Source: Lewinellaceae bacterium
GTDB lineage: Bacteria > Bacteroidota > Bacteroidia > Chitinophagales > Saprospiraceae
Length of the DNA stretch: 64,000 bases
Direction: 5' to 3'
Assembly (NCBI GenBank): GCA_020636215.1
Contig: JACJYG010000006.1
Span: 620,001 to 684,000, forward strand
In this document: in pieces, positions 52,135 through 61,315 of the stretch
Layout of the letters: each line of letters begins with the position of its first letter
Position numbering within the stretch: the first letter of the stretch is position 1
Translations under genes and position numbers: made by a program
Notes under the pieces: generated by a model
The model's database searches: none
What the model was told of the DNA's origin: nothing
Seen by the model: the letters and a program-made list of their open reading frames with translations, nothing else

Positions 52135-52785
52135 CTACCCCCTTCCCATCTCCCGAGCCGCCTCATACAGCTCCATATCCTCCTGGTTCAAGCTGGCGAT
52201 CTGGCTAAAAACAGCATCTTCCAAGGCAGGCGGGGCTTTGAGTTCCCCCTTGTTGAAATGAGGCGGGGAGAAGGGCGGCCAGCCCATCTGCCGGGCCAGG
52301 CGCTGGAGATCGTGCTCAAAATCTTCCAGAAATCCGATGAAAAAGAGCTGCTCCAGGGTGATCCCTTCAAGAAAGCGGCTCATTCGGTTGCGGTTTTCTT
52401 CCAGGGTGGCGTATTCCAGGAGGCTTTCCTGGATGCGGTGTTTATTTTGTTCAAAAACTTCGGGGTTCAGTTCCGGGTGCAGCAAGCGATGGCGAAAGAA
52501 GCGGTAATTGGAGGCTACCCGTTCCACCGGATGGCGCAGCCAGCAGATCACCTTGGCTCCGCTGGCCCGGTGGATGGCCGCCAACTCCCGGTAGTAAAGA
52601 TGCCCGTGTATGGCCCGGATACCCGGCGCCAGGCCTTGTTGCAGGCTGTCATGCCGGGCCATTAGGGTCAGGTAATCCCGGCGTTTCAAAGAAGGGGTGA
52701 CTGCATCGCCGTATACCATTTGCAGAACGTGGTAGAAAGAAGTGCCGCCGGTCTTTGGAATGTGAATGGACAAGAGTTCGATCAT
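52135..52785 (-). CDS. Sulfotransferase family 2 protein (paralog 3)
   Basis: I use the ATG at 52785, which overlaps the preceding stop (ATGA); an ATG at 52794 adds three residues. The 216-residue enzyme has PAPS loop IHIPKTGGTSF (7-17), WLRHPVERVASNY as the 3'-phosphate motif, and RFLEGITLEQLFFIGFLEDF. It is close to the heparan/chondroitin sulfotransferase-type clan. It is a tandem paralog of the gene at 52782. Proposed substrate: the glycan of this locus. Confidence 0.85.
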   Translation of the reverse strand: MIELLSIHIPKTGGTSFYHVLQMVYGDAVTPSLKRRDYLTLMARHDSLQQGLAPGIRAIHGHLYYRELAAIHRASGAKVICWLRHPVERVASNYRFFRHRLLHPELNPEVFEQNKHRIQESLLEYATLEENRNRMSRFLEGITLEQLFFIGFLEDFEHDLQRLARQMGWPPFSPPHFNKGELKAPPALEDAVFSQIASLNQEDMELYEAAREMGRG

Positions 52786-53534
52786 GGCGTCCATTTTCCT
52801 TTGGCGTTCATTTCGAGCGCTTTCTCGTACAAAGCGACGTCCCGGCTGTTCCAGGCCCTGATTTGTTCCCGTTCCTGAGGGCTGACGGAATCGGCATAAC
52901 CGCCGGTTTGGTTATGGTGGAAAACGGGAAAATCCTTCCATTCCAGCAGGCCGGCAAGCCTTTCCAGGCTGCGGTCGTAGTCTTCCTGGATGCCGACAAA
53001 AAACAGTTCTTCCAGTTCCAGTCCTTCCAGGAATTTTGACATCCGGTTCTGGCTGGGTTCAAAGTTGGCGTACTCCAGCAGGGAGCGCTGCATCTTCTTC
53101 AGGATGTTGAGGCCTTTCCTTTCCTCCTGCAGCTCTTCGGCCAGGCGCCGGGCCAGATAAAAGTAGTTGGAAATGACCCGCTCCACGGGGTCCCTCAGCC
53201 AGGTAATGATGGGGATGTTTTCGGGTACCTGAAAGTTTTGCTGCAGCAGCGGGTAGGAAAAGTGCCCGTGGATGACCCTGGTTTGTTTTGGAAAGTAAGG
53301 AAGGCCGTAGAGCTCCTCTTCCACCCGAACCTCCTGGCGAACCAGCCCTATGTCCAGGCGGATAACGCTTTGCTCGCCATAAACCCCTCTCAGGGTGTTG
53401 CGAAAGGAGGTGCCGGCCGTTTTAGGAATGTGAATGGAGATCAGTTCCAGGGCCGCCTCCTGTTCCGGAGGGCCTGGTGCTACCACTTTGGCGTCCTTTT
53501 TGGGCGCCAGCCATTTCTTCAACAAATGCTGCAT
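52782..53534 (-). CDS. Sulfotransferase family 2 protein (paralog 4)
   Basis: The 250-residue protein has a ~30-residue basic lead and then PAPS loop IHIPKTAGTSF (about 34-44), the 3'-phosphate motif WLRDPVERVISNY and KFLEGLELEELFFVGIQEDY, which matches the following gene block for block. The gene is first in its minus-strand unit and divergent from the sulfotransferase-GT4 fusion across 157 bases, which must hold both promoters. Confidence 0.85.
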   Translation of the reverse strand: MQHLLKKWLAPKKDAKVVAPGPPEQEAALELISIHIPKTAGTSFRNTLRGVYGEQSVIRLDIGLVRQEVRVEEELYGLPYFPKQTRVIHGHFSYPLLQQNFQVPENIPIITWLRDPVERVISNYFYLARRLAEELQEERKGLNILKKMQRSLLEYANFEPSQNRMSKFLEGLELEELFFVGIQEDYDRSLERLAGLLEWKDFPVFHHNQTGGYADSVSPQEREQIRAWNSRDVALYEKALEMNAKGKWTP

Positions 53535-53691
53535 GATTATTAAGTTGTGTACTAATTTTTAAGTTTTGTAGCCCGGAAAGGCAACTTTTCTACAGGGAGG
53601 CTTCGTATAACAGCCCACGCGCCGGCTAAAAGCGGGCTTCCGGAAAACCCGGAAATAATTTAGTAATCTTTACGGAAATATCCACAAGCCG

Positions 53692-55740
53692 ATGATTTGG
53701 TTAGCTTCTTTCCCCCGTTCAGGCAATACCTTTTTTCGGAACGTGTTGTTTGAGGTATACGGAATAGCCTCTAGTACGTTTCACCGGGAAAGCAATTATC
53801 CTGTCGAAGAAAATTATTTCACCTATCCCGTTGTGAAAACGCATCTGTTGCCGGGGCAGTTGCAACCCGACAATTCCGATATCAAAAAGGCCTATCTGGT
53901 GCGCGATGGGCGTGACGCCCTGGTTTCCCTGGCGCACCACCGCAAGGATATTATCGAGCCGGGTACCGACTTCAGGGTCAACCTGCTGGAGGCGATCCTG
54001 TCGATGGAAGGGAGTTTTTTCGGTGGCTGGTCGGAAAACGTACGGCAGTGGCTGGAGATAGCCGATGTGGTGATCCGCTTTGAAGACCTGATCGAGGACC
54101 CCATTCGCGAAGTGGAAAAACTTCGGGCCATCATGGACCTGCCGGAGCCCAACCCTGAAAAGTTGCCTTCCTTTCAGAAACTGAAGTTCGGGAACCCCCA
54201 TTACGGCAGTGGCCGGCAATTTCTGGACGACCAGGAGCAGATGCAGGACCTGGCGCGCAAGAACTTCCGCCGCGGTAAGGCCGGTGGGTGGAAAGAAGAG
54301 ATGCCACTGGAATACGAGGCGATCTTCTGGGAACTGCACGGCGAAATGATGGAGGCTTTGGGCTACGAAAGAGGGCCGGGGGTTCGGCCGGTCGTGAAGC
54401 CCAAAAAACCTTACCGCATCCTGGTAGAAGGCAGCAAGGTCAATGACCCCGCCATGGATGGGGTGAAACGGTATAATGAAGAACTGTTGTTCAGCCTGCT
54501 GGCCTTTCAGAAGAAGCAACCGGATAAATGGCGCATCGATGTGTTGTCCAATCGCGATATTCTCTCTTTGCCCGATTTTCTGGAGATCCTGCTGGAACGG
54601 CGTGCACAGAAGCAGGCTGCCGGCCCGGATGGCCCGGCCGACGCCTCCGGCCTGATGGGGTATGAACAGGGGTTGCTCGCTTTTAAATCTGCCGCCAAAA
54701 CAGTATTGCCAAAGCCGGTTTACGGGCTTTGCAGCAGCGTCTACCGGGCTTTGCCCTTCCGACAGGCGCTGCGATGGGTCCGTCAGCGGAAGCACTACAA
54801 TGAATTGCGCCAACACCTGTCGAAAGTCCGCAATGAATACCAGCTCATCCATGTGCCCTTGCCGCAGAACTACTACTACGTCAAACAGATAGACAAACCT
54901 TTTGTGTTTACGATCCACGACCTGACCCATCGGCTGTTCCCGGAGTTCCATACCAGGGATAATACGGAGCTGGCGGAAAAAGGTATGCAGTTCATCAGCC
55001 AGCGCAAGGTGCAGGCTATCGCTGTTTCGCAGGCCACCAAAAACGATTTGCTGAAGGAATATCCGGCTATACCGGAAGGGCGCGTGCACGTCATTTACGA
55101 AGCGGCCAATCGCGATAGTTTTCAGGCAGGAGCGGCCCCTTCCAGCCTGGAGCAGATCCGAAGCAAATACAAGCTGCCGGATAAACCCTACTTACTATGC
55201 TTGTCCACCCTGGAGCCCCGCAAGAACCTGAAGAACACCATCGACGCTTTTCTTCAGTTGATGCAGGACCCCGCCAATCGGGAATTTCAGCTGGTCGTCT
55301 GTGGCAGAAAAGGCTGGAAGGTCGGCGAACTGCTGGATGAGCAGCATCCTTTTGCTTCTAATATTTGCTTTACAGGTTATGTAGAGGAGGCCGACCTGCC
55401 GGTATTGTACGCCCACGCCCTGGCCATGTGTTATGTGGCGCACTATGAGGGCTTTGGACTGCCGCCGCTGGAGGCTATGCAATGTGGAACGCCCGTCCTG
55501 TACGGCGACAATAGCGCAATGCCCGAGGTGGTTGGAGAAGGGGGGCTTCCCGCTTGTTCCATCGATGTCGGTGATATCACCGCTAAAATGGAAGCCATCC
55601 TGCACGATGAGGCATTGCGCCGGGAGCTTTCGGAAAAGGCGCTGAACCGGGCGCGGCAGTTCTCCTGGCTGAAAACCGGCTTTGAAACCCTGCAACTCTA
55701 TGAAAAAACCATCCTGAATGAAGATAGCGATCCTCGCTGA
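53692..55740 (+). CDS. Fusion of sulfotransferase domain and GT4 glycosyltransferase
   Basis: The 682-residue protein has an N-terminal sulfotransferase domain (1 to about 225) with PAPS loop FPRSGNTFF (7-15) and VRDGRDALVSLAHH. From about residue 237 a GT-B enzyme follows: YRILVEGSKVNDPAMDGVKR (N-terminal acceptor domain), then CLSTLEPRKNL and HYEGFGLPPLEAM (donor domain of GT4). A domain fusion of glycosyl transfer and sulfation in one chain is uncommon. The downstream GT4 gene overlaps its end by 23 bases. Confidence 0.9.
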   Translation: MIWLASFPRSGNTFFRNVLFEVYGIASSTFHRESNYPVEENYFTYPVVKTHLLPGQLQPDNSDIKKAYLVRDGRDALVSLAHHRKDIIEPGTDFRVNLLEAILSMEGSFFGGWSENVRQWLEIADVVIRFEDLIEDPIREVEKLRAIMDLPEPNPEKLPSFQKLKFGNPHYGSGRQFLDDQEQMQDLARKNFRRGKAGGWKEEMPLEYEAIFWELHGEMMEALGYERGPGVRPVVKPKKPYRILVEGSKVNDPAMDGVKRYNEELLFSLLAFQKKQPDKWRIDVLSNRDILSLPDFLEILLERRAQKQAAGPDGPADASGLMGYEQGLLAFKSAAKTVLPKPVYGLCSSVYRALPFRQALRWVRQRKHYNELRQHLSKVRNEYQLIHVPLPQNYYYVKQIDKPFVFTIHDLTHRLFPEFHTRDNTELAEKGMQFISQRKVQAIAVSQATKNDLLKEYPAIPEGRVHVIYEAANRDSFQAGAAPSSLEQIRSKYKLPDKPYLLCLSTLEPRKNLKNTIDAFLQLMQDPANREFQLVVCGRKGWKVGELLDEQHPFASNICFTGYVEEADLPVLYAHALAMCYVAHYEGFGLPPLEAMQCGTPVLYGDNSAMPEVVGEGGLPACSIDVGDITAKMEAILHDEALRRELSEKALNRARQFSWLKTGFETLQLYEKTILNEDSDPR

Positions 55741-56833
55741 CCCGATCGATAACCAGAAGGGCGGCATCCACGTATTCACGCGGGAACTGGTGCGGGTTCT
55801 ATTGGCGACAGACCAGGAAAATGAGTACATCCTGGTGCGGGAAAAACGCGACCCTGCGCTTCAGGGCGTGGAACAGATTATCATTCCTAACAACCGGATA
55901 GGCCTGGGGCTGGCGGCCCTGCGGCTGTTCTTTATCGTGCCGCTGGTGTTGTGGTGGCATCGGGTCGACGCTGTGCTGGAACCGGCGCATTTCGGCCCAT
56001 TCAACCTGCCGCGGCGCATCAAACGCATCACCGCGATCCACGATCTGACCCCCATTCTTTTTTCCCATTACCATCGATTTCACAGCCAGTTGTTGCAGAA
56101 GATCTTCCTGAAAGGCATCCTGCGGCGCGCCAGCCTGATCCTGTCCAATTCCAGGCATACGACCCGCGACCTGGAAGAACATTATCCTTTTACGGCTAAC
56201 AGGATAGCGACTATTCATCTGGGCCCGGAGCCTGGCTTTCAACCGGCTACCGGCCGACAGTTTCTGGAGCAGCAAAATATCAGTCATTCATACTGGCTGT
56301 CGGTAGGCACCATCGAGCCGCGCAAGAACCTGGTTCGGCTGCTGGAGGCTTACCGCATATTCCGGGAGCAATCGGAAGAGCAGGTGTTGCTGATGATCGT
56401 TGGGCAGCGGGGCTGGAAGTCCGAAGCTTTTTTTGAGGCGCTGGAAAGCCATCCGTTTCGGGCCGATATTCTGCTGACGGGTTTTGTAGCGGACAGTGCT
56501 TTAGCGGAATTGTATACTCATTCGATTGGTTTAGTCTATCCTTCCGAATACGAAGGCTTCGGTTTGCCGGTGCTGGAGGCTTTCGCCTGTGGCTGTCCGG
56601 TGGTTTGTTCTAATGTTTCCAGCCTGCCGGAAGTAGGGGGGGAGGTGGCCCGCTACGTTGAACCCTATAATACGGACAGCATCGCCCAACAAATGATAGC
56701 CCTGTACAGGCTGTCGGCAGTGGAACGGCAGGGGCTGAAAGAAGCGGCTCTGCGCCGGGCGGCGGAATTCAGCTGGGAACGTTATGCGGCCAATTGTATC
56801 GAGGCATTCCGCCGCCTGGAAGGCGGGGCTTAG
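55718..56833 (+). CDS. GT4 family glycosyltransferase
   Basis: The 371-residue GT-B enzyme has GGIHVFTRELVRVLL in the acceptor domain, ITAIHDLTPILF, SNSRHTTRDL, the donor-site VGTIEPRKNLVRLL, and YEGFGLPVLEAFACGCPVV with the nucleotide-binding Glu pair. It is similar in architecture to the second half of the upstream fusion protein. It follows with overlapping reading frames and precedes the large membrane protein by 112 bases. Confidence 0.92.
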   Translation: MKIAILADPIDNQKGGIHVFTRELVRVLLATDQENEYILVREKRDPALQGVEQIIIPNNRIGLGLAALRLFFIVPLVLWWHRVDAVLEPAHFGPFNLPRRIKRITAIHDLTPILFSHYHRFHSQLLQKIFLKGILRRASLILSNSRHTTRDLEEHYPFTANRIATIHLGPEPGFQPATGRQFLEQQNISHSYWLSVGTIEPRKNLVRLLEAYRIFREQSEEQVLLMIVGQRGWKSEAFFEALESHPFRADILLTGFVADSALAELYTHSIGLVYPSEYEGFGLPVLEAFACGCPVVCSNVSSLPEVGGEVARYVEPYNTDSIAQQMIALYRLSAVERQGLKEAALRRAAEFSWERYAANCIEAFRRLEGGA

Positions 56834-56945
56834 CGGATAGCCTTCCCGACTTTCCCCCAACAATTGCCCGGGATGTGTAACAGTTCGGGCAAAAAGCCGT
56901 AAATACAAGAAATGCATCCTTAACTTTAAGGCCAAAACTACCCCC

Positions 56946-59900
56946 ATGTTCGATAACATGATTACCAGCACTGCAAACCGATGGTTGTGGGCCGCATTTT
57001 CCCTGGCCTGGTTCGTCCTCGTCTTTGTTTCCTACTGGGCTTTTCATCCCTACTATTCCGTAGCAGTAGGCCGTTTCCCCAACCTGGACATGGCTATAGC
57101 CATCTTTCTGCTTTGCGGAGGCGCCTGGGCGGCGCTGGCCTTCCTGCCGGCCCGAAAAAAGAGTAAGAACGGCCGGGCGGTCAACGGCCTGGCGATTTAT
57201 GGTTTTATACTTTTTCTTCAACTCGTCGCCTTTGGCATTTACGGTAGCAGGAACAGGCTGTTCGACTACGGCATGGGGGCGGCATTGATGTATTTTCTGG
57301 TGTTCAACCTCCTGTTGCACGGCGCCGTTTTTCTGATCGTACTCCTCCATTATGCACTTGGCAACTTGATCATGCAGCGCTTGTCGCCCTGGTATGCCCG
57401 CGATTCCCAAAAGGTGTTGAGCCTGGCGGTGGGGGTTAGCCTTTCCGGTTTTGTGCTGGTGTTGCTGGGCCTGGCCGGCCTGTTGTATGGTTGGTTGATC
57501 TGGATACTGGTCGCTGGCCTGTTGGCCTGGCAATGGCGGGCATCTCTGGTTTTTGTTCAGGGCCTGCTTTGGAAACCGACGCTGCGGCTACCGAACAGCA
57601 AATGGGGCGCCATTCCGGTTTTTTTGCTGCTGGGAACGATCGCCGTTAACAATATCGCCGCTATCAAACTGTTTCCGATCGGATTTGACGGGGCGGGTTT
57701 GTATATGAATACGGCCCATCTGATCAGCGACTACCACGGCCTGCCGGCTGGTGGGCAGGCGTTCAACTGGCAGGTGTTCCTGAGCCTGGGAGAACTGCTC
57801 TTCGGGCAAGCACCGATAGCTATTTTGTTGTCTCACTTTTCCGTTTTCTTTTGCCTGTTTGCTTTGTATCGCCTCAGCCGCTTGTTTATGGGGCGCGGCG
57901 CAGCCTGGTTAGTAGCCGCCTTGCTTTATTTAAACCCGGCTGTGTCATTCCATGTCGTGGTAGATGAAAAAATTGACCTGGGTTTCCTGTTCATTACCCT
58001 CAGCATTTTGCTGTTGGTGTTGGAATATCCGGTGCGGCTGGCCGGGAAAAAACCGGCGCCACCAAACCAAACGATCTTCCGCCTGAGCCGATGGGCGGTT
58101 CCGGAGTCGGCGTTGATCTGGGCTCTGGCGGGCTGGCTGGCCGGTTATGCATTCGGTATCAAGTACACCGGCCTGATCAGCATTTTGGCTCTGGTTACCT
58201 ATGCCGCCTATCAGCAGATGGGCGCTAAGACTGCCGTTGGGTTGTTCGCCTTGCTTACGGGCCTGATCTTTCCGCTTGGCGTGTACAAGTTCGGGTATCT
58301 GGAACTGGGCAATACTTCTCCCTGGGCATTTGCCGGGCTGGGTGTTCTAATTGGCCTTCCCTTGCTGCTTTGGGGGGGGCGCGGCCAATGGACTTTGTGG
58401 AAGCCCCTGTCCATCAGGATGGCCTTGTTTGCCTGTTCTGCCGGACTGGTGTTTTTGCCCTGGATGGGGAAAAACCTTAACGAGAACCGACAGCTCAGCA
58501 TAGACGCCCTGCTCACCGGCAAACTGGAGAAACCAAGCCTGGCCCCCATCCAGGTCCGGACTCAGGAATTGCAATATATTTATCAGAAAGGACAGGAAAT
58601 CCTGCAGCAAAGGGGCATCGTACTGGACGAAGGCCAGCAAGCTCAAATCAATACTTATTTATCAGATATAGATTTGACCGGAAAAAGCCCCGAGGAAAAA
58701 AAGCAGGTGCTTACCAGGTTGAAATTCTACATTTACAACCAGGTTCTCAATGAAGAACAGCAATCGAAGGTGTTTGCCGGCCGCTCGCCCGATACCTCCA
58801 ATTTCGGGCCAGAGCAGGAAAGAGAACAAGCGAAGGAGACTCCTGACATCAGCCTTTACAAGCAAAATGCGGTGCGGGAGGAAGTCATACGCTATATCGG
58901 CTATGAACCTGGCCTGCCGCTCTACTTGTCGATCCCCTATGACCTGACCGTCAATTCTACGATTCCATTTCAGCAATATCTGGATATTTCTTTTTTGTTC
59001 ATGTTGTTCTTTCCGATGCTGTTTTTCGGCCGGAACATCGGGAAAAATGTACTGCTGATCCTGCTTTTATTGGGAATCTGGGCCATTTCCGTTTATTCGC
59101 TTTATGCGGCTTCCGGCCCGGCTACGGCCGCCGCTGTCCGCGCAGCAGTCGACAACCTCCTGAGCACGCAGCGTGGCGCGCTGGCCGCTCCTTTGGGCGG
59201 GCTGTTTCGGGTTATCCAAACCGGTTTTGCCGGGCTCGGCCGTTCAGCCAACGGTTTTTACACATGGATCTCCGGCTTTTCCTTCCTGGCCACTTTCGCT
59301 ACCTTGTCCGGCTTGGCCGCTCTGGGGTATTTTCTGCTGAAAGGCCAGCTAAAAGAGCTTTCCGTCAATTTTAAAGGCCTGTTGGTGTTTGTCTTTTCCT
59401 TTGGCTTTTTGTGGTATTTCCTGGGCAACGCTATTGTATGGTATGGATTCGCCTTGTTCAGCCTGCTGCTGTTGGTGTTTGTCTTTTTCTTCGACAACCA
59501 GGAAAAACTGGCAACCGGTGGACTGGAAAAGTATAGCCGGTATTGGATGCTGTCTGGCATTGGGTTGTATTTACTGTTCACCACAGCCTTGGCCTTTATC
59601 AATACCACCAAACCGAAAGGGGCGGAGCAACTGATCTACCTGAGCCCCCTGTTGAAATACGCCAGCAGCTTCCAGGGAGCAGAAGAAACTTATTCCGCAT
59701 TCATCCCATTCATGGCGGACGTGATAAAAAAACTGAATGAAGACCCGGATTCTAAAATTTACCGGGTTGGAACCTATTTCAATTATCACATCCGCTTCAA
59801 CGACCGAAGAGTGCTGGAAGACAACCAATTGGTTGAATACGAGTACCTTTCCAGCAGCATGAAAGACAAGAATGAATTCTTCCGGCTGCTGAAAAACAAT

Positions 59901-60158
59901 GGCTTTAAATACATCCTGTTTGACCTGAATACCGCCGCCATCGATCAGACACCAGAGCAATCATTGGCCCGGAAAACGCAGGAGTTCTTCAACCTGCTCG
60001 TCTACTCGAATGAAGCGCAATTGCTGTATACCGATAATTTTGTAGAAGACCCCAACGGCGGGCAATACCGTTTCGGGAATGCTGTCCTGCAAGGAAAACC
60101 GGGCGTTTTTGGAAACTCCACCGCTCGGGGTACGTATGTTCTGTATGAGTTGAAATGA
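56946..60158 (+). CDS. Large polytopic GT-C-like membrane protein with inserted LTXXQ-like domain
   Basis: The 1070-residue protein has about 16 hydrophobic helices. The first periplasmic loop carries IGFDGAGLYMNTAHLISDYHG (given in part: GFDGAGLYMN), similar to the GT39/GT83-like mannosyl or arabinosyl transferases where an acidic pair binds the lipid-linked donor. Between TM blocks, residues about 540-616 form a soluble helical insert with VLDEGQQAQ and YNQVLNEEQQSKV, homologous to the lipoprotein at 62409. A C-terminal soluble part (about 900-1070) follows the last helices. It may polymerise or transfer sugars on the outer face. Confidence 0.8.
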   Translation: MFDNMITSTANRWLWAAFSLAWFVLVFVSYWAFHPYYSVAVGRFPNLDMAIAIFLLCGGAWAALAFLPARKKSKNGRAVNGLAIYGFILFLQLVAFGIYGSRNRLFDYGMGAALMYFLVFNLLLHGAVFLIVLLHYALGNLIMQRLSPWYARDSQKVLSLAVGVSLSGFVLVLLGLAGLLYGWLIWILVAGLLAWQWRASLVFVQGLLWKPTLRLPNSKWGAIPVFLLLGTIAVNNIAAIKLFPIGFDGAGLYMNTAHLISDYHGLPAGGQAFNWQVFLSLGELLFGQAPIAILLSHFSVFFCLFALYRLSRLFMGRGAAWLVAALLYLNPAVSFHVVVDEKIDLGFLFITLSILLLVLEYPVRLAGKKPAPPNQTIFRLSRWAVPESALIWALAGWLAGYAFGIKYTGLISILALVTYAAYQQMGAKTAVGLFALLTGLIFPLGVYKFGYLELGNTSPWAFAGLGVLIGLPLLLWGGRGQWTLWKPLSIRMALFACSAGLVFLPWMGKNLNENRQLSIDALLTGKLEKPSLAPIQVRTQELQYIYQKGQEILQQRGIVLDEGQQAQINTYLSDIDLTGKSPEEKKQVLTRLKFYIYNQVLNEEQQSKVFAGRSPDTSNFGPEQEREQAKETPDISLYKQNAVREEVIRYIGYEPGLPLYLSIPYDLTVNSTIPFQQYLDISFLFMLFFPMLFFGRNIGKNVLLILLLLGIWAISVYSLYAASGPATAAAVRAAVDNLLSTQRGALAAPLGGLFRVIQTGFAGLGRSANGFYTWISGFSFLATFATLSGLAALGYFLLKGQLKELSVNFKGLLVFVFSFGFLWYFLGNAIVWYGFALFSLLLLVFVFFFDNQEKLATGGLEKYSRYWMLSGIGLYLLFTTALAFINTTKPKGAEQLIYLSPLLKYASSFQGAEETYSAFIPFMADVIKKLNEDPDSKIYRVGTYFNYHIRFNDRRVLEDNQLVEYEYLSSSMKDKNEFFRLLKNNGFKYILFDLNTAAIDQTPEQSLARKTQEFFNLLVYSNEAQLLYTDNFVEDPNGGQYRFGNAVLQGKPGVFGNSTARGTYVLYELK

Positions 60159-60192
60159 AATTGAGGTTGAGGTTGAGGTTGAGGTTGAGGTT
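60158..60192. repeat. 6-nt tandem repeat (TTGAGG)
   Basis: Five TTGAGG units follow the stop codon of the membrane protein directly. Confidence 0.85.
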
Positions 60193-60258
60193 TAACAATC
60201 CCCCCGGATCAATGTGCCGCGCAAGCGCTGTGCTAATTTATTGACGACAACGAATACC

Positions 60259-60957
60259 ATGATGATCCAGGAAAGTGAAATAGGCGTCATAATTCCGGCA
60301 TATAACGAAGGGCCGATGATCGGCGAGGTGGTGGCCCATGTCCGCTCCTGTGGGTACCCGCATGTTGTGGTCATTGATGATGGCAGCAAGGATGACACCC
60401 GGCAGCGGGCATTGGAGGCAGGTGCGGAAGTGGTCTCCCATCTCATCAACCGGGGCGCGGGAGCTGCTTCGCAAACGGGCATCCACTACGCTCGTCAGAG
60501 GGGCTTTTCCTATATCATCCAATTGGATGCGGATGGACAGCATCATCCGGAGGATATGAAGGCGCTGATCGAAAAAATGGCGGAAGGGAAATACGAAATT
60601 GTGATTGGAAGCCGGTTTATCCAGATGTCGGAAGGCATACCGGCGATGCGCGTGGCTTACAACCGGATATCCAACCTGTTGACCAACTGGTTTTGCCGGG
60701 GCAGCTATTCAGATTCCCAGTCTGGCTTCCGGATGCTGAACCGCAAAGCGATAGAAACACTGAATCTGGGCCTGGATGGTTTCGGTTACTGTAGCGAAAT
60801 GATCGTGGTGGCGGAACGCAACGGATTATCCATTGGGGAAGTGCCCATCAGCGTGTCCTATACGGAATATTCCATGAGTAAGGGCCAGGATATTCACATG
60901 GGCGTCACCACGGCCATCAACCTGCTGTGGAAACTTATTTTTCATCAAACTCATTGA
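60259..60957 (+). CDS. GT2 family glycosyltransferase (polyprenyl-phosphate type)
   Basis: I take ATG 60259 (232 residues). A GTG at 60214 would add 15 non-conserved residues. The GT-A fold starts IGVIIPAYNEG, with VVVIDDGSKDDT, then LDADGQH as the DxD-containing segment and VIGSRF. The protein lacks C-terminal membrane helices. It is the usual partner of the DUF2304 gene that follows by 4 bases, as in dolichyl/undecaprenyl-phosphate sugar synthases. Confidence 0.93.
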   Translation: MMIQESEIGVIIPAYNEGPMIGEVVAHVRSCGYPHVVVIDDGSKDDTRQRALEAGAEVVSHLINRGAGAASQTGIHYARQRGFSYIIQLDADGQHHPEDMKALIEKMAEGKYEIVIGSRFIQMSEGIPAMRVAYNRISNLLTNWFCRGSYSDSQSGFRMLNRKAIETLNLGLDGFGYCSEMIVVAERNGLSIGEVPISVSYTEYSMSKGQDIHMGVTTAINLLWKLIFHQTH

Positions 60958-60961
60958 GGTT

Positions 60962-61315
60962 ATGCGGCTGGAAATCTATCAAATCGTTGTTCCCCTTATC
61001 TCGCTGTTTTTCATTTGGGGGCTGGCCAGTAGGTTCAGAAAATCGAGGGCCAGCATGCAGGAATTGGTGGCCGGGTCCCTCTTCTGGCTTTCGGTAGCGA
61101 TCTTTGCGCTCTTTCCGGATTTCTTTTCCCGGAAGATCGCCCGCCTGTTCGGCATCAAAAGCAACATTAACGCCATTATCTTCTTTTGTCTGGGCCTCAT
61201 CTTTTTCTTCCAGTACAAGCTGTTCTTCCTGATCAAAAAACAGCAGATCGCTCTGACCGCTCTGACGCGGAAAATTGCGCTGGAGCAAAAACAAGACAAG
61301 GAAATAGAGGCGTGA
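60962..61315 (+). CDS. DUF2304 membrane protein
   Basis: The 117-residue protein has three hydrophobic segments (about 5-22, 42-60 and 72-92) and a basic amphipathic tail. The block ASMQELVAGSLFWLSVAIFA is typical of DUF2304. These proteins usually accompany GT2 enzymes such as the gene just before, probably anchoring it. The stop codon overlaps the GTG start of the next gene. Confidence 0.92.
   Translation: MRLEIYQIVVPLISLFFIWGLASRFRKSRASMQELVAGSLFWLSVAIFALFPDFFSRKIARLFGIKSNINAIIFFCLGLIFFFQYKLFFLIKKQQIALTALTRKIALEQKQDKEIEA

Noticed and set aside
53719..55089. Long minus-strand open frame
   Set aside because: Antisense of the sulfotransferase-GT4 gene, whose PAPS and GT4 motifs are clear.
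61186..61311. Upstream start for the last GT4 gene
   Set aside because: It would translate the 3' end of DUF2304 in another frame. The overlapping GTG at 61312 starts precisely at the conserved GT4 strand.
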